Shown here: positions 1 to 8,873 of the stretch, piece by piece | How the letters are laid out: each line of letters opens with the position of its first letter | Position numbering within the stretch: the stretch's first letter is position 1 | Source of the DNA: Anderseniella sp963759095 | GTDB taxonomy: Bacteria > Pseudomonadota > Alphaproteobacteria > Rhizobiales > Aestuariivirgaceae | Length of the DNA: 64,000 bases | NCBI GenBank assembly: GCA_963759095.1 | Contig: CAVWYF010000008.1 | Location: forward strand, 1 to 64,000 | Direction: 5' to 3' | The notes under the pieces: generated by a model | The model's database searches: none | Told to the model about the DNA's origin: nothing | The model's input: only the letters and a program-made list of their open reading frames with translations | Translations under genes and position numbers: made by a program

Positions 1-376
1 GACCGGCCTTCATGTCGGCAACCCCGGGGCCATAGGCGCGGCCGTCGCGGATGGTAAATGGGCGCCGGTCCGGTTCACCGCGTGGAAACACGGTGTCGCG
101 ATGTCCCATCAGCACGATGGGCCGGTTGCCGCCATTGGATGCACCGGACACCGTGGCCCGGACTGCATCGCCATGGGTTTCAATCGGGATGGTATCGCAA
201 GCAATGCCGCGGGCTTCCAGGAACTCACGGATCAGTGCACCCACCGCATCGACGCCTTCCTTGTAGTAACTGCCGCTGTCGGTGTTAACCAGCGCTTCCA
301 GCAGGTCAATCATGCCGGCTTCATGATCCGCCAGCCATTTTGCAATCTCGGTTTCAGCAGTCGTCGAAGCGGCCAT
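1..376 (-). CDS. M20 family metallopeptidase, partial (cut by window edge)
   Basis: The N-terminal 125 codons of a zinc-dependent M20 peptidase of the carboxypeptidase G2/ArgE type are visible. The first metal-binding H-x-D pair is H92/D94 in GHRDTVF, and the second metal Asp is D121 in GVADMKAG, right before the edge. There is no signal peptide, so it should be cytoplasmic. The ATG has a GAGGAG ribosome site 8 bases upstream. It begins 18 bases after the gamma-glutamyltransferase stop and is the most distal visible gene of the peptide-uptake operon. The family is firm; the substrate (peptide, acyl-amino acid or glutamyl compound) is unknown. Confidence 0.88.
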   Translation of the reverse strand, partial: MAASTTAETEIAKWLADHEAGMIDLLEALVNTDSGSYYKEGVDAVGALIREFLEARGIACDTIPIETHGDAVRATVSGASNGGNRPIVLMGHRDTVFPRGEPDRRPFTIRDGRAYGPGVADMKAG

Positions 377-394
377 TGCCGGCTCTCCTCATGA

Positions 395-2006
395 TCAGGT
401 TTTTATCGCCATACCGTCACGCCCCGGATCGGCACCACCATCCCAGTGGCCGCCGACATGGCGAACGGCATGTACGCCGGCAAAATTGTAGCTTCTGGCA
501 TTGCGGCGGACCTCGTAGCCCATTGCCACCAGTTCACGCTCGGCGCTTCTGAGAATGCGATTGGTGATGTCTATGACTTCGGATGTGGTGCAGAACCTCG
601 GGGCGGCGACGGCTTGCTGGGCTGTCATGCCAAAGTCGATGACGTTCAGGATGGCTTGCAGCACACCCATGGTGATGTAGGTGCCGCCGGGTGCGCCGAT
701 AACCAGGAAGGGCTTGTCGTCCTTGAATATGATGGTTGGACACATGGCTGAAAACCGTGCCTTGCCGGGCACGATTGAGCCCGGATTACCGGGGCGCGGA
801 TCAAACACCGCCATACAGCCATTGTACATGAAGCCGAGCCCGTCGGTGACGACACCTGACGGCATGCCCAGGGAATGGGTGAGCGCTACGCAATTGCCGT
901 GCCTGTCGGCAACGCTGATATGGGTTGTGTCCCTGGATTCCTTGTCACCGACATTCATCCGCGGCACGGTTACCTTGATGCCGCGCCTGATTTCATCGGC
1001 CCTGTCTGCCGCATAAGCCTTCGACGTCAGATGGTCCAGCGGGATGTCCATGAAATTGGGATCACCCAGATGCCTGTCCTTGTCGACGGTTGCGATCTTC
1101 ATGGCTTCGGAGACGGTGGCGATGTAGGCGGCACGAATTGTGGCCCATGGCAGCGAGGTCGAAATTTTCAAGTATGTTCAACATCTCAACAATCATCGCT
1201 CCACCACCCGGTGGCGGGTTGCTGGCGATACGGAAACCTCGGTAACTGCCCCACAAAGGGTCATTGGCAGTAACCGACACATCTGCCAGGTCTTTGGCGG
1301 ATATCATGCCGCCATTGGCTTTCATGTCGGCAACGATCTCGCCCGCGATCGCGCCGGTGTAGAAGTCGTCGGGTCCGTTTTTCCGGATACGCCGATAGGT
1401 GTTGGCCAGGTCCTTGTTGACCAGCTTGTGGCCGATCTTGTGCAGGGCGCCGGTACTGTCGGCATAGATGGCGCGGGTGGCCGGGAACTTCGTCATCAGT
1501 TCCACATAACCCATGCGCCCGGCAATCGGAGGGTTGTGCCAGAACTCATGCACGTGCGGGCGTACCAGAAATCCGTTTTCCGCATAATCAATGGCAGGCT
1601 CCATCAGATCGCCCAGTGACATGGTGCCGAATTTTGTCAGAGCGGTATCATAGGCTTTCAGCGACATCGGTGTGGTGATGGCACCATAGCCGCATTCGTT
1701 TTCACGGCCCTTGAGGATGAACCCGAACCCGTCTTCGGCTTCCCCGACAACGAGATGCTCCCACATGTCAGGAGTGGCAGCCGACGGCGCGCGGCCATGG
1801 AAGTCGATAACCTGATGGGTTTGCGTTTCCGGCATGTAGATGTGCATGGAGCCAAATCCGGCAATGCCGCACATTTGCGGATCAACGGCGGTCTGCACCA
1901 GCGCCGTCGCGATTGCCGCATCAATTGCGTTGCCGCCGTTTGCCAGCACATCCGCGCCTGCTTCAACGGCTTCGGGTTGAGGTGCGGTAATGATGCCGTG
2001 CTTCAT
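395..2006 (-). CDS. Gamma-glutamyltransferase family protein, interrupted by a +1 frameshift
   Basis: This Ntn-hydrolase cleaves gamma-glutamyl bonds (glutathione, gamma-glutamyl amides) or acts as a related acylase. The N-terminal part has the family opening AVEAGADVLANGGNAIDAAI. The C-terminal part has the autoprocessing nucleophile Thr in DTTHISVADRHGN and the conserved GAPGGTYI turn. The two halves lie in different frames: after CAC AAT TCG one extra base (about position 1133) shifts reading by +1, and removing it restores a continuous protein of about 536 residues, the usual length. No signal peptide is visible, unlike periplasmic GGT, so it probably acts on imported substrates. It sits 17 bases downstream of the amidase in the operon. 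It may be a true pseudogene or a sequence error; no other lesion is seen. Confidence 0.85.
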
Positions 2007-2023
2007 GTCAGGTGGTCCACATA

Positions 2024-3457
2024 CTAGGCGTTGAGTTTTGCAAGGTCTGCGACGGGGCGAGCCGTTTCCGGATCAGTTGCCAGAAGCTGCTCGAGGCTGT
2101 GGGCTACTTCCAGGACGAGCGCGTCCGATCCGTTGGGACCGACGATCTGGATGCCGAACGGCATGCCGAGATGGTCCACCCCGCAGGGCAGGGAGCAGGA
2201 CGCCGGCAATGCCATGGTCAGGGCATAGCTCAGTGCCAGCCACCTCATATAGGTTGGCATTTCCTCGCCATTGATCTCTTCGACAAACAATTGTGAATGT
2301 GGAAACGGTGACACGGAAGCTGTCGGGCAGATCAGGATGTCCACGTCTTCAAACAAGTCAATGAAATCATTGTAGATTTGGGTTTGAACAGTATGTGCCC
2401 ATGCGACATCGCCGAGGCTGTATTTGAGCCCGCGCTCGGTGTTGTCGATCACATTGCGGTCAAGCAGGTCACGATGGTGTTCCAGTCTGTCACGGTGGGC
2501 ACCGACGAAATTGACCCCCCGGGTGATTTCGAAGGCCTCGTGGACATCGTGCATCCTGGGGTCGCGGTTGTGTGCGTTGAGAAATACATGTTTGAACTTG
2601 CCGACGCGTTGTTCAAACGTAGCAGCGATGTCCTTGTCGACAGGCGCACAGCCCAGATCGGTCGATATCGCAACGCGCATGCTCGACAGGTCGGCACCGG
2701 CAAGGGTTGCGGGGATGTCCATGTCGTCCATGCTGGAGAACGGGTCGCGCAGATTGGTGTCTTGTTGTGCCAGCAGCAGGAGATGGGTGTCGGCAACTGT
2801 GCGGCCCATCGGGCCTATAACTGAGAACGGATTCAGGGATATGGGGCGCCCGACAGCAGGAACAACGCCGGGGGAAGGGCGAAACCCGGTAACACCGCAA
2901 AATGCTGCCGGCGTGCGCAGGCTGCCGCCATAGTCCGAGCCTGTCGCCAACGGCATCATGGCTGCGGCAAGTGCGGCGGCGGATCCGCCTGACGATCCGG
3001 CGCATGTCTTGTCGGGATCAAACGGGTTTCCGGTGGGGCCGTAAACCCGGTTGGTGGTGTTGGCGCCGGCACCAAACTCCGGTGTGTTGGTTTTCGAAAA
3101 AACATTCGCCCCGGCCGCCCGGACATTGGCGACCATGTGGTCGTCCTCGGCCGGAACGTGATCCTTGTAGATCAACGACCCCCAGGTGGTTCGCAGGTTC
3201 CTGGTCGCGTTCAGATCCTTGATGCCCACCGGCAGGCCATGCAACAGGCCCAGATCCTCGCCATCGGTTACTGCTTTTTCTGCGGCCTTCGCGTTGGCTT
3301 TCGCTGCACCTTCATCCATGGCGACGACAGCGTTGAGCGTGCCATTGGTCTCGGAGATGCGTTCCAGGCAGGAGTCGAGAAGCTCAACGGGTGAAAGGGC
3401 TTTGATGCCGATCTGGCGGCGCGCTTCAACGGCGCTGAGATCACAGGGTTTGGTCAC
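2024..3457 (-). CDS. Amidase (amidase signature family)
   Basis: Hydrolyses a carboxamide or amide bond with the Ser-cisSer-Lys triad. The triad can be placed: K80 in GLPVGIKDLN, cis-Ser S155 in AGSSGGSAAA and nucleophile S179 in GSDYGGSLRTP. Its 477 residues are the normal length for the family and it has no signal peptide, so it is cytoplasmic. It lies 28 bases after the M20 peptidase gene and 17 bases before the gamma-glutamyltransferase, all in the same direction as the upstream peptide ABC transporter, so it probably processes the imported compound. The glutamyl-tRNA amidotransferase subunit GatA is a relative, but GatB lies far away and GatA-specific context is absent, so a catabolic amidase is preferred. 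Confidence 0.9.
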   Translation of the reverse strand: MTKPCDLSAVEARRQIGIKALSPVELLDSCLERISETNGTLNAVVAMDEGAAKANAKAAEKAVTDGEDLGLLHGLPVGIKDLNATRNLRTTWGSLIYKDHVPAEDDHMVANVRAAGANVFSKTNTPEFGAGANTTNRVYGPTGNPFDPDKTCAGSSGGSAAALAAAMMPLATGSDYGGSLRTPAAFCGVTGFRPSPGVVPAVGRPISLNPFSVIGPMGRTVADTHLLLLAQQDTNLRDPFSSMDDMDIPATLAGADLSSMRVAISTDLGCAPVDKDIAATFEQRVGKFKHVFLNAHNRDPRMHDVHEAFEITRGVNFVGAHRDRLEHHRDLLDRNVIDNTERGLKYSLGDVAWAHTVQTQIYNDFIDLFEDVDILICPTASVSPFPHSQLFVEEINGEEMPTYMRWLALSYALTMALPASCSLPCGVDHLGMPFGIQIVGPNGSDALVLEVAHSLEQLLATDPETARPVADLAKLNA

Positions 3458-3485
3458 GTTGGTTCATGGTCCTTGTGGTTAAGTT

Positions 3486-4908
3486 TCAGGCTGCTCGTGG
3501 CGGGACATCACCCGCTCCGATGTCCCAGTACAGCCCGGTCATCACATCCAGGGCCGACCGGCACACCGACATCAGCACATGTTCATCAGGCGCATGCTGT
3601 GAACACGATGTGTAGGAATGCGGCAACCAGATCGCGGGCAGGTCCAGATCATCGGTGAAAATGTCATTGCAGATGGAACCGCCCATGGACGGTATAATGG
3701 CGGGTTTTGAATTGGTGGAGCGCTGCACGGAACTGCGGACAAACATGGCCCACGGGTGATCAGGTTCGGTGCGGGTTGCCTTGAACATCACCGTCATTTG
3801 AGGCAGGCGGTGGTGTCACTTTCACGATTTCAAAACCGGCCTTGTCGAGGTGGGTCTGAAGTACAGGGACAATGTTGTCGACATCGGTGCCGGCCACGAA
3901 ACGAAGCTGGCAATTGGCTGATGCCTTTGGCGGAATGGCATTGACCGGACGCCCCGGTGTGCCGGTTGAATAGGCAAGTACATTGAACACGTTGGCGGCA
4001 TATACGCGCTGTGGTGGGGTCAGGTCCGGCTCACCCCACCATGTATCGATGGATGGTCCGCTCTCGCCACCGTCAATTTCAATATCATCCAGAACGTCGC
4101 GGACAGCATCCGTCATGGCCGGTGGCCTGAGGCCATCAACCAGCAGTTCGCCTTTCGGGCCAACGATGGTTGCGATGGCATGGGCGAGAATAATGCCGGG
4201 ATTGGCCAGCAGACCACCCCAGTTGCCGGAGTGATGGCCGCCCTCCCTGAGATCGCAGACAAGGTCAAGGTTTACCGCACCACGACACCCCAGGGACAGG
4301 GTCGGGCGCTCTGGTGTCACACGCGGCCCGTCAGAGGCGATAAACACATCGGCGACAAAGTCCGGCTTGTTAGCTCTTACCAGTTCGGACAAGCCTTTTG
4401 ATCCGGCTTCCTCGCCCATTTCGATCAGGAATTTTGCATTGAAGCCAAGCTGTCCGCGTTCTTCCAGCACAGCGCGCATGGCGGCCATGTTGATCGTGTG
4501 CTGGGCCTTGTTGTCGGCCGTGCCGCGACCATACAGCCTGTCGCCGTCTCGGGCCGTTAGCCAAGGTCCGTCGCCCTTGGTCCACTGATCATCAAGCCCG
4601 CGGATAACGTCGCCGTGCCCATATCCCAAAACCGTCGGCAATGACGGGTCTTCAATCCGGGTAGCCAGAAGTGCCGGTGCCTGGCCGGCGATCGGATTGT
4701 CATAACGCTTGACAGTGAAGCCCATGGCTTCAAATTCAGGGGTCATTTCAGTGTCCAGATACTTGTGAAGGCGCGGCATGCTCTCAGGCAGCTTCTGGCT
4801 CTCGGTGCGGTGCGCGACACGGGTTGCCAGTTCGGTTTCGAAACTGCCGCCGTCAATATAGTTTCTGATGCGATCTATCGCGCCTTCGCGGCTGCCGGTT
4901 TCGCTCAT
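3486..4908 (-). CDS. M20 family metallopeptidase, with a +1 frameshift near the C-terminus
   Basis: A dinuclear zinc exopeptidase of the M20 family. Motifs in order: GYGHGDV (first metal His/Asp), GRGTADNKAQ (bridging Asp) and EMGEEAGS (catalytic Glu pair), followed by the lid domain and a return to the catalytic fold. The first frame ends in a non-homologous tail soon after VTPPPAS; the next frame continues immediately with FKATRTEPDHPWA and then SIPMGGSICND-like C-terminal sequence. One extra base at about 3798 explains this, and removing it gives about 473 residues, normal for the family. The start overlaps the upstream ATPase stop by 4 bases (ATGA), which indicates translational coupling. 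It probably cleaves the imported dipeptide. Pseudogene or sequence error cannot be separated here. Confidence 0.85.
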
Positions 4909-5888
4909 GATGCCAGCTTCTCCTTTCCTTTGTTTTCGTCATAGAGGTGACATTCGACATGGCCATCGCCGAACGGGATTTTTCGCGGCGCGATGGTTGA
5001 ACAGTGCGGCATTGCCTTTATGCAGCGCGGGTGGAACCGGCAACCCGACGGCATGTCCAGCGGGTTCGGATAGGCCGCTCCGAGGTGCGTGTCGGGGACG
5101 CCGAGGCCTGGATCAGGTGTGAGGACGGACTCCAGCAATGCCTTTGAATAGGGATGCTTCGGCGTGGCGAACAGTGTGCCGGCATCTTCTTCTTCAACAA
5201 TGCGGCCGAGATACATGACGGCGACCCGCGTGGCCATGTGCTCGACAACTGCAAGATTATGGCTGATCACCAGATAGGTCAGGCCTAGTTCTTCCCTGAG
5301 ATCCTGCAGCAGATTGAGGATCTGCGATTGCACCGATACGTCGAGCGCCGATGTTGGTTCGTCACAGATCACAATTCTCGGGCGATTGATGAGAGCACGG
5401 GCGATGGCGACCCGTTGACGCTGTCCACCAGACAACTGGCTGGGGTAGTTGTTGTAGACCCGGCGGGGAAGGCCGACCAGTTCCATGATTTCGTCCGCCC
5501 GCTTGCGCCATGTGCCGGGGTCCTTGTCGCCCTGCACCTTGAGCGGCAACGTGATGATGCTGCCAATCGACTTGCGGGGATTGAGAGACGAGTAGGGGTC
5601 CTGAAAGATCGGCTGAACGGTTTGCGCTATGCGCAATCGGTCCATTGTTTCGATTGGATTTCCGTCCAGTTCCAGGGAGCCGGATGTCGGCGGCAAGAGA
5701 CCCAGCAGCATTTTGGCCAACGTGGTCTTGCCGCAGCCGGATTCACCGACAAGGGCCAGGACTTCACCTTGGCGGATGCGCAGATCAATGCCGTTTACCG
5801 CATGCAACGGCCGCTTGGGTTTCATGAACCCACCGGAAATCATGAAGGTGCGGGTGACGTCCTTGGCTTCCAGCACTATGTCGCTCAT
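4905..5888 (-). CDS. Peptide ABC transporter ATP-binding protein (DppF/OppF type)
   Basis: The second ATPase of a dipeptide/oligopeptide importer, energising uptake at the cytoplasmic face. It shows Walker A GESGCGKTTLAK (about residues 48-59), Q-loop FQDPYSSLNPRKS, the ABC signature LSGGQRQRVAIARAL, Walker B IVICDEPTSALD and the oligopeptide-transporter C-terminal extension with GCRFHPRCIKAMPHC. At 327 residues it is the normal length. It overlaps the upstream ATPase stop by 4 bases (ATGA) and is overlapped by the M20 gene in the same manner, so uptake and peptidase genes are translationally coupled. Substrate specificity cannot be read from the ATPase. Confidence 0.93.
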   Translation of the reverse strand: MSDIVLEAKDVTRTFMISGGFMKPKRPLHAVNGIDLRIRQGEVLALVGESGCGKTTLAKMLLGLLPPTSGSLELDGNPIETMDRLRIAQTVQPIFQDPYSSLNPRKSIGSIITLPLKVQGDKDPGTWRKRADEIMELVGLPRRVYNNYPSQLSGGQRQRVAIARALINRPRIVICDEPTSALDVSVQSQILNLLQDLREELGLTYLVISHNLAVVEHMATRVAVMYLGRIVEEEDAGTLFATPKHPYSKALLESVLTPDPGLGVPDTHLGAAYPNPLDMPSGCRFHPRCIKAMPHCSTIAPRKIPFGDGHVECHLYDENKGKEKLAS

Positions 5889-6916
5889 GAGGTAGCCCCT
5901 TCAATTTCGCGAGCTGCGGTGCCGGACCCTTGCGCCAGCAGGCAGCGGCAGACATGGCCCGGCTGCACAGTTGGCAGGAGGTCGATTTTTCCGTTTTGAC
6001 ACGCCTCGTGCACCTGCGGACAGCGGCTGGCAAAATGGCATCCGCGCATATGACCGACCAGCGATGGCACGATACCGGGAATAGCCCCGAGGCGTGCGCC
6101 GCGTTTGGTCTTGCCGGGAATTGGAATACAGTCCAGCAGACCGCGCGTATAGGGGTGTTGGGGGGCGTTGAATATCTGTCTGGCGGTTCCCGTTTCAACC
6201 ACCTGGCCGGCATACATGACCGCCACCCTATCGGCGATGCGGGCGACCACGCCAAGGTCGTGGGTGATCAGGATCATGCCCATCTGGAATTCACGTTGCA
6301 GGTCGGCGAGCAGGTGCAGGATCTGCGCCTGGATGGTGACGTCCAGGGCCGTGGTCGGCTCGTCGGCGATAATCAGGTCCGGACCGCACATCAGCGCCAT
6401 GGCGATCATGACCCGTTGCCGAAGCCCGCCGGACAGTTGATGCGGATACTGGCCAAGACGGCCTGCAGCTGCGGTAATGCCGACCTTTTCCAGCAGGTAG
6501 ATGGCGCGTTCGCGGGCTTGCGCCTTGGAAACGTTGCGGTGGCGCAGCAGCGCCTCGGCCAACTGATTGCCGATGGTGTAGGCCGGGTTGAGCGACGTCA
6601 TCGGTTCCTGGAAGATCATGCTCATGCGATCACCGCGAATGTCCGACATGGACCGTTCGCCAATGTGGAACACATTATCGCCTGACAGTTGCATTTCATC
6701 GCAGGTGCGTTTTGCCTTGGTCGGCAACAGGTCCATGATCGCCAGTGAGGTCAGTGATTTTCCACAACCTGATTCACCCACCACACACAGCGTTTCGCCA
6801 CGGTCCACATGCAACGACACGTCCTGCACCGGGCGCAGCATGCCGGTGGGAACCGGTATCTCGACATTGAGCCGTTTGACTTCGAGAACGCGTTTGCTTT
6901 CAGATTTCGCCGGCAT
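5885..6916 (-). CDS. Peptide ABC transporter ATP-binding protein (DppD/OppD type)
   Basis: The first ATPase of the importer. It has Walker A GESGCGKSLTSLA, Q-loop IFQEPMTSLNPAYTIG, signature LSGGLRQRVMIAMAL, Walker B LIIADEPTTALD and the C-terminal extension GCHFASRCPQVHEAC typical of the oligopeptide branch. It is 343 residues long. The start codon shares one base with the stop of the permease gene, and the gene overlaps the next ATPase by 4 bases. The heterodimer with that protein would drive the two permeases upstream. The family is certain; the ligand is inferred only from the neighbouring peptidase, amidase and gamma-glutamyltransferase genes. Confidence 0.93.
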   Translation of the reverse strand: MPAKSESKRVLEVKRLNVEIPVPTGMLRPVQDVSLHVDRGETLCVVGESGCGKSLTSLAIMDLLPTKAKRTCDEMQLSGDNVFHIGERSMSDIRGDRMSMIFQEPMTSLNPAYTIGNQLAEALLRHRNVSKAQARERAIYLLEKVGITAAAGRLGQYPHQLSGGLRQRVMIAMALMCGPDLIIADEPTTALDVTIQAQILHLLADLQREFQMGMILITHDLGVVARIADRVAVMYAGQVVETGTARQIFNAPQHPYTRGLLDCIPIPGKTKRGARLGAIPGIVPSLVGHMRGCHFASRCPQVHEACQNGKIDLLPTVQPGHVCRCLLAQGSGTAAREIEGATS

Positions 6917-7827
6917 CAGTTGCGGTTCTCCGGAGCAGTTACATCACGGATACCGTCGCCCAGCAGATTGATCGACAGGACCAATGCGAACAGCGCCAGG
7001 CCCGGAATGGTGATCAGCCAGGGGTCAAAGAAGATCATTCCCTTGGCTTCTGAAATCATCAGACCCCAACTGGGTTCGGGCGGTTGCACGCCAAGCCCGA
7101 GGAAGGACAGCGCTGCTTCCAGCAGGATCGCGTGTGCCATTTCAAGTGTCGCAATCACGATCAGATGATTTGTAATGTTGGGCATGATTTCAGTCAGCAG
7201 AATGCGCGGTGTCGAGCAGCCAAGGGCTTGCGCGGATGTCACAAAATCAAGTGCCCGCACCTGCTGCGTCGCACTTCGCATGACCACGGCGAACCGGTCC
7301 CAGATCAGCAGGCCCAGCACCCATATCACCACTGTCAGGGACGATCCCACGATGGAGACCACGGCAAGGGCGACGAGAACGACCGGCATGGACAGGCGGG
7401 TTGTGATGATGAAATTGACCACCATGTCGACACGGCCACCATAATAGCCGGCCAGAACGCCAAGCGTCGTGCCGATTATGCCGGAGATCAGCATGGCGCC
7501 AAACCCGATGAGCAGCGAAATGCGTGCGCCATAAAACAGGCGTGTCATGTAATCACGGCCCAGGTGATCGGTGCCGAGTGGGTGGTCCCATGTTGCCTTT
7601 GCGCTATCACTCCATATCGGCGGGATCAGCTTGCGGGACAGGACCTGGTCGAACGGATCACCCGGCGAAATGTACGGTGCCAGCAGCGCCATCAGGAAGA
7701 TGGCAATCAGGACAAGGGCACCGATCATGAACCCCCAATGGCTGAAGATGCGTTTTCGCATCATGGCGCCGGGAGAAGATTCCTGACTTTCCGTTGCAAC
7801 GGGAGCTTTGGCAGTAACTATCGTCAT
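6916..7827 (-). CDS. Peptide ABC transporter permease (DppC type)
   Basis: An inner-membrane permease of the binding-protein-dependent transport family. An N-terminal cytoplasmic tail is followed by a first membrane segment (HWGFMIGALVLIAIFLMALL), the DppC-specific periplasmic loop containing HPLGTDHLGRDYMTRLFYGA, and then about five more helices with the EAA loop EAALSFLGLGVQPPEPSWG that docks on the ATPases. It is 303 residues, the usual DppC length. It starts one base after the stop of the DppB-type gene. Identification at family level is firm. Confidence 0.93.
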   Translation of the reverse strand: MTIVTAKAPVATESQESSPGAMMRKRIFSHWGFMIGALVLIAIFLMALLAPYISPGDPFDQVLSRKLIPPIWSDSAKATWDHPLGTDHLGRDYMTRLFYGARISLLIGFGAMLISGIIGTTLGVLAGYYGGRVDMVVNFIITTRLSMPVVLVALAVVSIVGSSLTVVIWVLGLLIWDRFAVVMRSATQQVRALDFVTSAQALGCSTPRILLTEIMPNITNHLIVIATLEMAHAILLEAALSFLGLGVQPPEPSWGLMISEAKGMIFFDPWLITIPGLALFALVLSINLLGDGIRDVTAPENRN

Positions 7828-7828
7828 C

Positions 7829-8746
7829 TCATGCCACCCGAATTCGAGGGTCGAGGAAGGCGTTCAGCATGTCCGCCAGGAATGTCAGCAAAATATAGAA
7901 AATGCTCAGGACCAAAACGATGGCCTGCATCATCGGCAGATCGGCGCGCTGAATGGATTCCCATGCCAGATAACCCAGCCCGTTGATGGCGAAGATTGTC
8001 TCGATCACGATGGAGCCGCCGAGCATGAAGCCGAATTGCACTGCAGCCAGAGATACGACAGGTATGATGGCATTGCGCAGGGCGTGCTTGAACAACACGG
8101 TCATGGGGCGCAGCCCCTTGGCGCGCGCGGTGCGGATATAATCGGACGATAAAACTTCCAGCATGCCGGCGCGGGTCAGCCGCATGACGGCCGGCGTGAG
8201 ATAGTAGCCCAGTGCCATTGACGGCATGATGAAGTTTTTCCAGCTTGCAGTGCCGGTAATGGGCAACAGCCTCCAGGTGATCCCCAACCATAGGATCAAT
8301 GTCAGCGCAAACCAGAAACTCGGCATGGCCTGGCCGACAACGGCGATGCTGAGAGCGATGCGGTCAATGATGGAGTTGGGCCTGATGGCTGCGACCACGC
8401 CGAGAGGGATTGCCAGCAGGAGGGCAAAGGCCAGTGAGCAGGCCCCCAGCAGCATGGTTGTCGGCAGGCGTTCAAAAATAACGCTGGCGACTGGTGCCTT
8501 CAGATAGTTGGAATGGCCGAGATTGCCCTGCAGCGCCTGCACCAGCCAACTGCCATACTGAAAAATTATCGGCCGGTCGAAGCCATAGACACGGCGCACA
8601 TTTTCAATGTCTTCATTGCTGGCGCCTTCGCCGGCCAGCGCCACTGCCGGGTCACCGGACAGATAGATCATCGAAAAGGACAACACGGACACTGTAATGG
8701 CAACCAGAACCGCCACACCGAGCCGCTTCAATGTGTAATAGAGCAT
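7829..8746 (-). CDS. Peptide ABC transporter permease (DppB type)
   Basis: The partner inner-membrane permease. It starts with the DppB hallmark of one N-terminal helix (LKRLGVAVLVAITVSVLSF) directly after Met, then a long periplasmic segment (YGFDRPIIFQYGSWL), and five further helices with the EAA loop at YIRTARAKGLRPMTVLFKHA. It is 305 residues long. It is separated from the binding-protein gene by 127 bases that carry a strong nested stem-loop, a common arrangement where the binding protein is made in excess over the permeases. Confidence 0.93.
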   Translation of the reverse strand: MLYYTLKRLGVAVLVAITVSVLSFSMIYLSGDPAVALAGEGASNEDIENVRRVYGFDRPIIFQYGSWLVQALQGNLGHSNYLKAPVASVIFERLPTTMLLGACSLAFALLLAIPLGVVAAIRPNSIIDRIALSIAVVGQAMPSFWFALTLILWLGITWRLLPITGTASWKNFIMPSMALGYYLTPAVMRLTRAGMLEVLSSDYIRTARAKGLRPMTVLFKHALRNAIIPVVSLAAVQFGFMLGGSIVIETIFAINGLGYLAWESIQRADLPMMQAIVLVLSIFYILLTFLADMLNAFLDPRIRVA

Positions 8747-8764
8747 CTCTACCTTGAAGGTTTA

Positions 8765-8823
8765 CCCGGTCTGCCTTTGACGCCCCGATTGATCTCTCAG
8801 AGATCGCCAGAACACAGACCGGG
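8765..8823 (-). promoter_or_regulatory. Nested stem-loop in the spacer between binding-protein and permease genes
   Basis: Arms CCCGGTCTG (8765-8773) and CAGACCGGG (8815-8823) are perfect complements. They enclose a second perfect hairpin, GATCTCT-C-AGAGATC, at 8791-8805. There is no run of T after it on the minus strand, so it looks less like a simple terminator than a 3'-end stabiliser or partial attenuator that would keep the binding-protein message more abundant than the downstream transporter genes. The structure is seen; the function is inferred. Confidence 0.5.
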
Positions 8824-8873
8824 CATAAGTTCGTCTACACTAGGGTCCTGACCCTAACTTTCAACACAGCGGA

